A stretch of 64,000 bases of DNA. Source: Monosporascus cannonballus. Lineage: Eukaryota; Ascomycota; Sordariomycetes; Xylariales. The notes under the pieces were generated by a model. The model was not told the origin of the DNA and did no database searches. It saw only the letters and a program-made list of their open reading frames with translations. Shown in pieces: positions 36,362 to 46,970 of this stretch. The translations under genes were made by a program, and so were the position numbers. The DNA lies in NCBI GenBank assembly GCA_004154925.1, contig QJNS01000003.1:1-64000 (forward strand), read 5' to 3'. How positions within the stretch are numbered: position 1 is the stretch's first letter; each line of letters opens with the position of its first letter.

Positions 36362-36605
36362 AAGTCATCAGTAATGAAAATAGCTGGAGTTTAAAAGATT
36401 CAGGGTATAGAGACGTCTATAGACCGATTGCATGAAGAATCACGCCTAGATTCTGCGATATTTCAATAGGTATCGTCTTCCCCATACATGGGGACAACTC
36501 ATGACCCTCAGTATAACCCGTAACCCGCAACTATACAACCCTATATATTAATGGTTTTCGCCCTTTCGGCTGATAACCATCGTCTCCGACTATCGCCACG
36601 GGCCC

Positions 36606-37196
36606 TTATGGCTGTCTTAGGAAGCCGGGCAGGGTGGGTGGCGGGGGCTGCATGACCATGGACGGAAAATCATCGCTTCGATCCGACTCATCGTCCGTCC
36701 GAAGCATGCTCGCCACCGACAAACGCAAGAGGACGAGCAGCACCACAGTGGTCCACTGCAGGGCCTTCAGCAGGACGCCCGCCACGATCGCGATCGTGGC
36801 GTCAGGACGGCCCGAGCCAATAGACACAGGCAGACAACGCTTCGCTCGTCGCGAAGAAGCTCAGGGCCCGGCCGCCTAGGTGGTCGAGAAGGCGGCGGCC
36901 ACGGCGAGGCCGAAGGCGTACTATCCACAGACGGCCATGGCGGACCTCAGCCGCCTCGTCTTCGGCGAGGCACCTGGTGCGGTGATTTTCATGTATCACT
37001 TCAGCAGGAGCATGGAGATCACATTCAGGAGGAAAATAATCGCCGACCCCGCGGGCAGAGGGTGGAAGATCTTGGTTTGCAAGGTGTGTGCTAGGGATAG
37101 CAGCATCGTCATGGTGCTCGCGTACTCGGGGTAAGTGACGTCGCTAGGGAGGAGCTGGCCCGCTAGCCAGTTCTCACCGGCTGAGTGGCTCGGCAA
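36606..37196 (-). pseudogene. decayed multi-pass membrane protein gene
   Basis: Read on the minus strand from 37196, the protein has LAGQLLPSDVTYPEYAST, a hydrophobic helix, HPLPAGSAIIFLLNVISMLLLK and a second amphipathic/hydrophobic block (AFGLAVAAAFSTT). A last hydrophobic helix (IAIVAGVLLKALQWTTVVLLVLLRL, 36750-36820) precedes an acidic, proline-rich tail. The reading is broken by TGA at 36996-36998, TAG at 36921-36923, TAG at 36876-36878 and at least two frame changes (near 36865 and 36810). The stops are all of the type produced by G:C to A:T change from Trp or Gln codons. I recognise it as a fungal small multi-pass membrane protein but cannot name the family. The N-terminal part is missing or unreadable beyond 37196. 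Confidence 0.6.
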
Positions 37197-38764
37197 AACA
37201 CTTCGGATGGTCTGTTGGGGACTACGGTGCGCACATCCCTATGCATGATTAGCAAGGAGACACAACGGATGTCCGGGAGTCTGACGTGCCGAAGAAGCCG
37301 ATTCTTATATGAGCTCTCTCTGGTTGACTGGCAACACAACCAGGAGAAACCTGGGATGCCCGACAATGTTAATATACATCCCGTAAACTTATAATTGGCA
37401 TGGTTAGAATTAGAACACGGGAAGGGACATGTTCCGCTATCTGTATCGTAGAGTGTTATGACGACAACCAAAAGAAGGTATTGGCGAACCCCATATCGAC
37501 TCGATCTTGGCCAGGATTAATACGGAGACGAGCCAATGTGGACCAAAGGGGGCGACATACAGAATATTCGACACTTTTGCGAGTGCATATTACCGGCTAT
37601 GGGCAGGCGGGAATAAGGGAAATGTATAGCAAAGAGTTCGTTTCCGGAAGAACCAAGAGTTACAGAAGTGATTAAAATCAAGACGAAGGTTGAATGTCGC
37701 AAACGGGTGGACGAAGTGAGAGAGAGAATGGGGTCGGGGGGAATATCGGCGTACTTTTATCCTCGGCCGCTTTTCACGCGGCTGTTCAGCTCATGAAGAA
37801 TTCATCATAACTTGTACCAGCCCCAGTCTATTTTCGATCCACGCGGATGCCGTCTCGCACACCCCGGTTATACTGAAACGGCCTCGCAATGAATAGGCAT
37901 CGCGCATGGCGGTGTCACATGTAAGCCGCGACACGGCTCTCCCAGTTAACTGGGATGTTCTCCCGGAGGTAACCCCATTCCGCGTCCCCTAACATCACGA
38001 CCTATTTGCGATAGGCAGGATCGCCGTTGGCTAGCGGGCGTTTAGGACGACGAGCTTCCAGGGGGTGTTTATAGGGGTCTCTGCTGACATTAAGCGCTGC
38101 ACCGAGAGGCTGGCACCGTTTTCACTAGAGACAGGATGCATCCGGGGCGCTTGGGTGAAGGAAGCCCTGTCGATGTAGACGGCCAAGGTATTAAGCCGGA
38201 AGGCAGCACGTGACGGGCTAGCGGCTATAGTAAGCGCCTCCCCACGCACATCGTGTCACGTGCCAAGGTGGAACCTTCTGTATAGGGGCTATACAGGGGT
38301 TGTAAGTGTATATATAGGGCCGTTTTCCTCCCATACATTGGGAGAGGGCAGGTGCTACTGGTCTAATCTATTGCTACCTACCTGAAAGACTCTTTCTAAC
38401 CTTTCACGCCGTTGCACCAAATAACCTGGCACTTCGGGCCCTCGACGGCGACCAGCGCCAACGAGTTTCATAACGTGGGAATTTTGGACGCCCCCCCAGT
38501 CCCGGATGGGCCGACCATTGCTCTCTGCGGTGATAAATCCAAGCAGTCACTGGATTGATCTTACACAGGGCATTCCTTAACACAATGCACGGCTTCGTTG
38601 AGCAGTCAGCTAGAGGGCATCTAATAATAGCCTGATCACGGCAATACAAGCTCTGACACAGAGACACCTTCGCAAATTAAGCTTATTATGAGTAATCTAG
38701 GTTATTCCGTAACCGACGTGTCCTCTACTCTTCTATGATGCCGCATCCAAGCGCTCTCTTGCAT
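37197..38764. other. intergenic; nothing recognised
   Basis: Mixed composition with scattered short open frames on both strands, none with domain features. It could hold further remains of decayed genes; no repeat with other parts of the window was noticed. Confidence 0.4.
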
Positions 38765-39770
38765 TCATGACAAGTAAAGACCGCCTATCAGTAGTTCGAC
38801 AACAGGACAGTTCATACAGCAGACTCCCTCACCCTGATCTAGTCGTAGTTGATCCTCGGCTTGTACCCCGTAGCTTTTTCCACGTAGGGCACCATGACGG
38901 CCCCCGATAGCCCTTCGGTTTTGGTGGAAATCGAGACAGTCCTCGAAGCTAGTGGGATCATGCACGTCATCCGTGCCTTCGCAGTGCCATCTGAAAGCTG
39001 CGTTGGTGAAATCGACTATGAAAGGCTAAAACGTATGTTCGTCCAACCGGGCCACCACCACGTCGTCCGGGTGGAGGTTTACATGTATGACGCCGGCGCG
39101 GTTGACCTCCTTTACCGCGTCAACCCCATTCTGGATTATCTCTTCCCACGCGAGGGGATTGTTAGGTAATTTAAAAAGCAGTTCCGTAAGTCTAAAACCG
39201 GAAATCTCTTGGAGTATAATCCCGCGGACTTCGAAATAGGTGGGTGGGAGGTCGGGCGGAATAGATGGCATGTGGAGAGTAACGAAGGCCAAAAACGGGG
39301 TATGCATCGACCCTGGAGCGCTTTTAATCCCCCGTAAGCCTGAACTTCGCTATTGTAGTCCAATTGATTTCCGTAGCAAATGAGGCCTTCCGTTTCTGCG
39401 AGTTTCTCCCATTCAGATTTTTCTTCCACCTTGTACAGGTACCTGTACATGCCGATACCTTCTTCCTCATCCATGCGCTTAAGATGATCGAATACCACAT
39501 CGGCCGATCCTCTACGCACGTAATTCTGCCACGCGGCTTCAATCTGTTTTGTATATGGGTTCTTTTCATGGTTTCCTGACCACGAATTTCGCATTTTCCC
39601 AAACCGGCGATCAAATAGTTTTAGGATAGGCTTTTGAAAGCCCTTTTCCGTGCAGATTCGGACCTCCATAACGGGCGATGCGGTGACAAGATATACATTG
39701 TAATGGTTACGGAAATAACTTCGCCGTGAGTAGACTTCAGACTCATCTTATGTCCCACGACGTAAAGGAA
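38765..39770 (-). pseudogene. protein-kinase-like gene remnant
   Basis: Minus-strand pieces, in order, match a fungal kinase-like family. 39770-39690 reads GEVISVTITMYI and, after a frame slip near 39690, continues with MEVRICTEKGF and PILKLFDRRFGK, the usual lysine-containing start. 39669-39310 carries a long helical part and EVQAYGGLKALQGRCIPRF. After another slip near 39300, 39290-39030 gives the hinge and AGVIHVNLHPDDVVV, where the catalytic HxD is changed to HVN. A TAG at 39026-39028 interrupts before IVDFTNAAFRWHCEGTDD, the DFG-like region, and the tail ends near 38800. Three breaks plus loss of the catalytic Asp argue for a dead gene. No partner gene is suggested by the context. Confidence 0.65.
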
Positions 39771-40389
39771 GGGGGTAGTGACCGTGCCACTAGCTGCGGA
39801 GGCCATATCGGTTGGATAGTTGTTATCTAAGCGACTCGCAAAAACAAGGATGGTATGGTGACTCAATCAGATGAGCAATAATAGTCTAGATGAGTTGCAG
39901 AAATGGACTCTGTGGACAGGAAGGCCTCGAATCTGGGCGGCAACCGCGAGATTGGAAGAAGGGAGCGGAAGGGGGGGCAAATGGGAGAAGGCTGGGAATT
40001 GCATCAAGTGCTAAAAGAGCTTCGTGTACGAAATGTAGGGACTTAATGAGATGCAATGTGAATAGGCCCCACCTTTAAAGCGCATGAGAACGGATGAGTC
40101 AGTTAAGGCAGGTAACTTACTCGGAACTGACATTTCTTGGTTCGGGCCGACAAGCTGGGGCATAAGAAAGGTACCTTTTCAGATCCGGCTATTGATGAGG
40201 GAGAGTGTGCGTTTCCTGTGATTCTCTTAGATTATGGTTTGCAGTTAGGTATCCGTTGTCACCCGATAGTTCGTGATTCCATGCCGTAACCCTTTTCTGC
40301 CTGTTAGACTTCGAAACACTAGAGACGATTTTCCCAGACGTCGAGCTTATCACGTAACCACGTAACCACACTAGCCGACAGCTAATTAC
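39771..40389. other. intergenic; nothing recognised
   Basis: Separates two minus-strand pseudogenes. No open frame, repeat or RNA structure of note. Confidence 0.45.
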
Positions 40390-43300
40390 TCAACGGATAT
40401 AAGCGACTCTCCCAGGTAGCGGCCAAGACCTCGTCCGAATTGAGCTCGGACTCCGAGACCGACAACGGCGGCAGAGGCTCCGGAGGGAGTGCCGGCGGCC
40501 GGGGAGGAAAGCCCCTTTTAGGAATCTGGAGGTTTCTTTCAGGAAAAGTGGAGTTACCCCTATTCCAGGTGGCGAAGGTTGGGAAATTCTTCGTTGTCCA
40601 TTTATACCCTTCAACACCTTTTCATTACTCACTCTTATATATAGACCAATATCCCCTAAGCAGTTGCAGGAAGTCCATGGCATTGATATAACGAAAGAGA
40701 GATTCACGATACCTTTTGGGCTGCACTCTCCGTTTTCCCATACAGATTCTTCAATGGTAGCCCCTTCTTTTTTCTTAATTTCCCACAACTAGACATACAA
40801 AGATTGGTGGTAATAGTACAAAGGTGAATGAATATGTTGAAGAACCTTAGGTTGGGTATCTGTAAATTGTGCATACTTGGTTTGTATCAGTCGGGGAACG
40901 AAGAGCTGAAACTGCCGCCTTGGAAATATACCATGCTTTCGGGAGACACGCTTGATCTGTAGATTTCGAGGGCTCAGGCCCGGTCGTAGCCTTTGTCCAA
41001 CTAACGACATCTTGACGAAAACTGTTTCGCGATAACCTCAAGAAATCCTGTGTTTTCTCGGATTCCATTGAGAAGCAATAGTCATCTCTGTTGTCTTGCC
41101 AGTTTCGGCTGTTCCTAGGGATCTTGGCTTTGCGCACAGTGCCGTATATCTCATCTCTGAAGAGCGCCCGGATCAGCTTCGAGGCGACAGAGAAAGCATT
41201 CAACTGATCTGTCCGGCCGTCTAGAATATATAAACAATACTTTTGCCGTGATCCGTCGGGAAGATTTCGCGCATCTGGTACATCTGAATGCACCAAAATC
41301 TGGTCAAGATGCCGATGTTCGGGAGGGAGGCAATTGCCGCGTCTCCAGCCCCGCCAAAGTGCTCTTCCTTCAAAGTCAATGCGAGTCGAAGCGCGAAGGA
41401 ATGGCTCTGAGGGTTCGCGGTTTCCAATCTGATGCTTTTCGTAGATTGCATGCACGGTGCCTTGCATCTGAACCCCAGGGCTCCTTTTATCCTTGTCCTG
41501 CTTGATGATCACTTTAGATTTTTCGATTTCGTGCACAGCCCCGTCGTTGTCTATGGCAAGCACAGTCCGTGGCTTTTCAAAGTATGCCATATATGTGCGT
41601 CGACAAAGTGAAGAAACGAGGTCGGGTCGGACACTGTTCTGGCGAAGACAGTCGAACGCGGAAATGAGGTCTTCCCCGCGGCATTCTGGGGGGGAGAACC
41701 GGGAACGCCTTACAGCGCCCCGGATTCCTGCCCATTGAATCAGGAGTTCCCGCGCATCATCCGTCGCGGCCAAGTACGTCAACTCTCGAACCTGCTCCCA
41801 GACAGGATTTATGTAGAAAGATATCAGGAATTGTACATAAACTCTTGGTTTTTGGTCCAAGCGGTTGGGCCTGATACGAGTGTAACCGCTCCAGTGGTCT
41901 TCGACAGCATCGAGTACATCTTCGCTTTCCAAAGCAACGCAGCGACGGCTGAGGAGTGATATGATCGGTCCTACGAATCGGGTAGCGGCAGTAGGATTCT
42001 CGAAACTTTGGAGAACCGTCTCGAGATTATCGCGAGATATGACCAGGCCTCGAAGCCGAGATTGAATCTGTCTGGCATCCCTCACCACACCGTACATCGT
42101 CGTGAACCGATCTAGAGGATCAGATGTATCTTCGCTTGCGCTCTCTGAGGGCGCATCTGCAGCTGGCACATCTAATAGCTCTTCTGGGTCGATATCTTGC
42201 CCTTCCATCCAGGGCTGCACTTCCCCTTGAAGTGAGTAAACATCTGGATCAAATGCAAAAGTCATGGTGTCGTTGTAATTTGCGGTACTCAGCGTCCTCA
42301 ATTGTCGCAGAATATTAGGCCTGAACATGTCCCGAGCCCAGTCCACAATAAAGTCAACTGTAGAGTGTCGTCGATGCCGGTGATACTGCCACCCCAAAGG
42401 AAGTTAATCAACTAGATAAGGTCAGCACTGACAAAAATCTTGAACAAGTAGAGCCTATGCTTACATGTTTTGGCCTGCGCTCTCTCTCTTGGACGTGTCC
42501 TGCATATACACGCCAGTCCTCGCCACGGTTTGCCAGAAACCATACAAGAGGGCCACCAGGAACATCCATTGTATTGCCACGAGTATGGAGGAGATCGTAT
42601 TGAAGCTGCAAGGCATGCTTGATTGGAAAAGATGTTTGAATCTCCATGTGCTCGAAGTTCTCGGCCCCTTTTTCGCGTTTCGCTTCCAGAATGAGGAAGG
42701 GGAAAAGTAATGGAGAACCTCCATTATCGGGATTCAAGGTGGTCTTGACGACATCTTCCACTAGTCTTGGAGGCTGATGCGGTGGGTCATCGTGAGCGTA
42801 CGGCGATTGGAGAATCATGTCGAAGTTTTTCGTCTGTTTCAAGCCATGAATTCTGTCCGGCCTTTTCCTTGGGCTCGACGCCGGTGAATCAGGCGCGGGA
42901 CAAGGCTCCTCGATTCGAGAGGAGAATCAGTCACTGAGGCCTGGATCCAAGGCCGAGCTATTGATTTCATCAGTGGGTCGTGCAACCGACCTTCCTGAGG
43001 AAAGGAACCCACTAGTCGTCCATGCGAGCATTGGGGTTGCATGTGCATGCTTGTCTCCTTCGTTGACGGTCCCTCAACGAAGTGGTCCGGCTATTACTGG
43101 AATTCGGATCTACCTCTATTTCAGATCTCCACAACCTTTTGCGACATCGTTTGCTGGAAGTGCTCAGCACTGCATATTCATCATAGTGAAGAAGAGACTA
43201 ACCAAGCAACCTCGATGTCGAATCTCTCGAAAAGCCTTTGCTCGATTTCATATCTCCAGCCGGATTCGTTACGATTTTCCCTTCGACATCTTGCCGCGAA

Positions 43301-43567
43301 GCGCATGAGTTGGGCAGCCCTTTTCTTAATGTCCAGTTGCCACGGTTTGTCCGGGGTGTCGCCACTCGGCAGGAACCCAAAGTTGGAATATGAGATGCGC
43401 CCGAGCCTCTGAATAACATCGAACTTGTCTTTATGCTCGGTGGGTGCATCCACAACCATGGCGGGATTATATTTTAATCGAGTTGACCTCGATACCTTGC
43501 CGTTTCGCCTCTCGCTTGAGTTCCCGATACTCATCATCTTTGCTCTGTCGCATGGCTCAGGCGGCAC
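40390..43567 (-). pseudogene. fungal PD-(D/E)XK nuclease-like protein, broken
   Basis: Exon 1 (43567 to about 43182) ends in SGWRYEIEQRLFERFDIEVA. A 49-bp GTTAGT..TTCCAG intron (about 43182-43134) joins it to KRCRKRLWRSEIE and a Cys/Arg-rich part that stops near 43020. The nuclease core is in 42960-42440: PDRIHGLKQTKNF, then FPFLILEAKREKG, holding the E-x-K motif, then LQYDLLHTRGN and PLVWFLANRGEDWRVY. An intron (GTAAGC..CTGACC..CTAG, about 42460-42410) leads to LWGGSITG and, after a frame slip, to a 516-codon open frame (42397-40847). A proline-rich tail (PPALPPEPLPPLS) at 40600-40396 may be the true C-terminus. Frame slips occur near 43020, 42865 and 42370. Nuclease function in the family is inferred from fold motifs. 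This copy seems inactive unless the slips are sequencing errors. Confidence 0.7.
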
Positions 43568-44555
43568 GGTGATTGGCTATATACGGACGGCGCTCTAGAG
43601 TGCTCTAATGACGCCAAACTGTGCCGAGGTTGAGAAGAGATCGATAGATAGCGTTTTGTTTTGCGTTGAAGAGATGTTGTCTGACGCACTGAAGGCTCGG
43701 ATTCACTCTAGGGAGGTTGTTAAGAGACGGGGGAATGCGCATGCATTGATACTAGAGACAAGACGACAAGAGGGACATATCAGAAACAAGCCTACAGGTT
43801 CGTGGTGGGTCGCGGCGGTCGTCGTTGGCCCATTCCAATAAGCGCCAAACGAATAACGTCGGGGTAGATGATCGGGGTGTATAGCCAGCTGAGCTTCCCC
43901 CCGAGCTGCACCGCAACCTTGCAGATATAACATACGCTCTATTTCCTGGACCAAACTGCCAAGGGATTTAAGCAAGAGGCCGAACGGGCTTGGCCGAAGA
44001 TAAGTTGGAATGTGGGTGGGGAGGAAGAGGAGGAATAATTAGCTACCTCAACAAAGCTGCTCAAGGCTGCTTAGCCTCAGGTTCAGGAACCACCTCATTT
44101 CCGGCGGCTAATGCATCCGCTTTTATGGTGACTTGTCAGTACATGCGGCATTCGTATGTTTAACCCGCAGGAGTTAACGTGCCCTGGAAGTTGTAGTATA
44201 AATCACGAACTGTTAAGGCCCTCTTAATCGGAGAAGACAGGAACGTACATTTACCGTAGGTATACCTAGTAGTGGCGGATAGGGGGCCGGGAATGTGGCT
44301 CAACACCACGCGCCACTGTGGCTGTAGGTTGGTACGTACCTACCCACTCTCGATCGCTGTCGCGATTAAAAACATACTGGGTCCAAAAAACCTGGTGATG
44401 GCTAACAATTCTGCCATGAAACTGTGCACCTCAACTCACTATAAGACGCAGCCTGGACAAGTATTGTAAGAACCCAGGGCTAATAATCCTACTTGAGATA
44501 CTGAAGAGCGCCAGGGGACTTAATACCTTCCCATCTGACACATCGCCACTGTCCG
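43568..44555. other. divergent intergenic region
   Basis: Lies between the minus-strand nuclease-like pseudogene and the plus-strand unknown gene, so both promoters should be here. No clear element is seen. The open frames at 43608-43975 and 44272-44469 show no domain features. Confidence 0.45.
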
Positions 44556-45671
44556 ATGTTGAGACTTTCGCGAGCATGCCGGTCCGACACGCGGCTGCTC
44601 ACAAATCTCGGCAAAGCCCTAGGACATGTTAGCGCACCATCATGGTTTGCTACGAGCGCAACCTTAGGAGCAAAGCCTAAGAACAAATCACTTCGACCGG
44701 AAAAGAAGACGGACAATCTCTCACTCCCGCCAACAGCGAAGAGCTTGATATCGCAGAACGATACCTCCTCATTGGACGACGATGATGATGAAGAGCTTGA
44801 TACATCGTGGGACGATGATCCAGATCTTACGATTGCCATTGAACGCGTCGAGAAAAGGCCACAAAAGAAGGAATCTCAGCAGCCAACTAAGAAGAGACCC
44901 CGACCCCCGAGCGTATTCGAGCATGTCGTCATGAGATTGTGCCGGGATGTCCCCCCTGGCGGTCGTATGCAAACGAAATTCCTGGCTAAGATTTCAAATT
45001 GTATATATCGCGTCAAAAGGCGTTCCGCGGATCCCATTTTTCTCAGCATTTTCAGTGCGGGAGACATGGCGAGGAAAGGATGGATAATACGCGGAGCTTC
45101 ACTCGACCCACTTGCTATTTTCAAGATGCTCGCCAATTTGACCGAATATACACGGAAAATCCAAAAAACAATGGCAATAATGCTGGAAGACATGGCCTGT
45201 CGAAACATCGCCATCACCCTCAAACGCACCGAGGAGCTGGAAATCTTGAAACCCGAGTTAGAAGGCGCTCTCCTGAATCTACTCGAAAATAGAAAAAAGA
45301 GACTTAAATTCGATACCGAAGATCTCGATGGCGCCCTAAACCTGATGCGCCTGACATCGCGCATGCGGGACGAATATCGGCAGGCATTGATCCGCTCACA
45401 GGAGTCGCACGTGGGATCGAGTGGACGGAACGAGCTGTTGGGCCATCCCTACGCGGAGCGCTTGGCAGACGCCAACACCTTATTGCGGCAGTCAGCGGAG
45501 TGGCTGGTGGAGGCCGGAATGATCAGGATGGAACTGAAAATCAGAAAGTTTGACGGCTTCTGGGAACTGGTCGAGGTTATAGTCACCAGAGCGGCGAACC
45601 GGAGGTCGTCACTTAAGCGTGCCGCCGCGCGGGCGCAAAAGAGGGAAAGAGAGAGCAATGGACACTCTTAA
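44556..45671 (+). CDS. unknown 371-residue protein with a possible mitochondrial presequence
   Basis: I do not recognise this family. The frame is open throughout. Residues 1-45 are basic and hydroxylated (many Arg, Ser, Thr, Leu; first acid only at 11), resembling a mitochondrial targeting peptide. An acidic run (73-89, mostly Asp/Glu) and a Lys/Pro-rich linker (100-118) follow. Residues 120-350 are helical with regularly spaced Leu, Arg and Glu, including a Lys/Arg-rich stretch near 290, and may form a coiled or alpha-helical bundle. The tail is strongly basic (KRAAARAQKRERE). There is no transmembrane segment or catalytic motif. The start is the first Met of the frame. The intact frame among decayed neighbours suggests it is real; a mitochondrial or nucleic-acid-binding role is a guess from charge pattern only. 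Confidence 0.7.
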   Translation: MLRLSRACRSDTRLLTNLGKALGHVSAPSWFATSATLGAKPKNKSLRPEKKTDNLSLPPTAKSLISQNDTSSLDDDDDEELDTSWDDDPDLTIAIERVEKRPQKKESQQPTKKRPRPPSVFEHVVMRLCRDVPPGGRMQTKFLAKISNCIYRVKRRSADPIFLSIFSAGDMARKGWIIRGASLDPLAIFKMLANLTEYTRKIQKTMAIMLEDMACRNIAITLKRTEELEILKPELEGALLNLLENRKKRLKFDTEDLDGALNLMRLTSRMRDEYRQALIRSQESHVGSSGRNELLGHPYAERLADANTLLRQSAEWLVEAGMIRMELKIRKFDGFWELVEVIVTRAANRRSSLKRAAARAQKRERESNGHS

Positions 45672-45856
45672 AGCACGAGTCTGAGGACTCTTGTACATTA
45701 TTTTTTGGACAGAACAACTCCGTTACGAATCAAGCGATAAAGTACCTAGTCAATATTTCACCTGTTATGAGAACTGAAATATTGTCCCGCCATAATATGG
45801 GGCCTCACGTTTGTTAGCAGTATTCAGATCCGACAGCTGCAAACGAGCCCGGCTAT

Positions 45857-45973
45857 GGGGGGGGGGGGGGGGGGGGGGGGGTGGAGGCTTAAGACAAACT
45901 GGTTAGCGGTGGCCCACGTGCCAAGCCGTATTTGTACGTACCCTACNNNNNNNNCCCCCCCCCCCCCCCCCCC
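45857..45973. other. assembly gap flanked by G25, a 65-bp duplicate and C19
   Basis: A run of 25 G (45857-45881) is followed by a 65-bp copy of 33711-33775 (45882-45946), eight N (45947-45954) and 19 C (45955-45973). This arrangement is typical of a doubtful scaffold join, so linkage between the two sides is uncertain. Confidence 0.9.
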
Positions 45974-46970
45974 AAAACCCTAGTGTAATGAGGTGTAGGA
46001 GTCCCAGATGGATATGGTGTCCTAAATCACTAGATAGGGTGAGAGGCCTTCTAAGGCCTTACCGCTCTGCTCCTATAGAAAGGTAGATCTGGGCTGGCCC
46101 GGTCAGAGTGGAAGTGTCAGATAAAAGACGTCAAGTTACGTAGCTAGAGCGTCGATAAACAAGCCATGCCCAGAGGGAGGACGGGAAACTGCTTGATAAC
46201 AAGTGCGTGTCTAGAACTAGAACGACTGTACTAAAGTTAGACGCTAGGCACCTATCAACCTGTTACGACACGTCAATCTGGACGACTTACAGTTGCTGAG
46301 GTCACGTGCAGCCTCGCCGCTTTTGCTCAGGCCCCCTCAGGCGCTAATCACCCTGTGCTCACCCCTGCGCAGGCACTAACGCCGCTGTACCGCAGTACTG
46401 TCTGAATAGCTTCAGCTAGAGCCGAGGGGCCCTGAAATGGTCCCCCTGAACACAAGGTGGCCGCAAAAGACTCCCTAGTCAAGATGGTAGCGTCCCATAA
46501 TACAGCTTCGACCCTATACCGTTTTCTTCCTGTGTCTTCCTCTTTGTTCCTTTTAAAGTCTATAAAAATGGCTTACACCCGTACGTATCGGCTGCTGTTC
46601 TTTCATCCTTTCGTACGCATCTATCCTCGTTATTTATGCCCAGTTTACAGACGCCACAATTTAATGCTTTCCCAATCTTTTTATTTTCATACCTTTTACA
46701 TCCCTTTTTAATATGTCAGAGAACGACGAAAAGTAGCTGGCCTCGTACGGATCGGGAGTAGTTAAGGCAGCACTTTTCGACGGGCTCTTTATAGATCTGT
46801 CGGATATCGATCCTAACCCGGTTCGAAAAAACCTGAAAAAAAATAGCAAATAGCAAAAAGGCCTACGCTCGAGAGATGGCAATATGGAACGCGTACGTAT
46901 ATGCCACGCCAGCCTAGGATAACTATTAAATCGCGTTTAGGTACTTGGCCAAATTTCCTGGGCGCGATCC
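45974..46970 (+). mobile_element. possible 5' part of an unidentified mobile element
   Basis: A TGTTACGACA start at about 46262 resembles an LTR beginning. A TATA-like TATAAAAATGG lies near 46560 and a plus-strand reading starts with Met at 46712. That reading (MSENDEK, stop, then LASYGSGVVKAALFDGLF) runs about 70 codons with TAG codons at 46733 and 46852, then meets the chromovirus LTR at 46971. It may be a gag or transposase start cut by the later insertion, but no partner end was found. The family is unknown. Confidence 0.35.

Noticed and set aside
45955..45985. Telomere or chromosome end (C run followed by AAAACCCTAG)
   Set aside because: No tandem CCCTAA repeats; the C run adjoins an N gap inside the scaffold.
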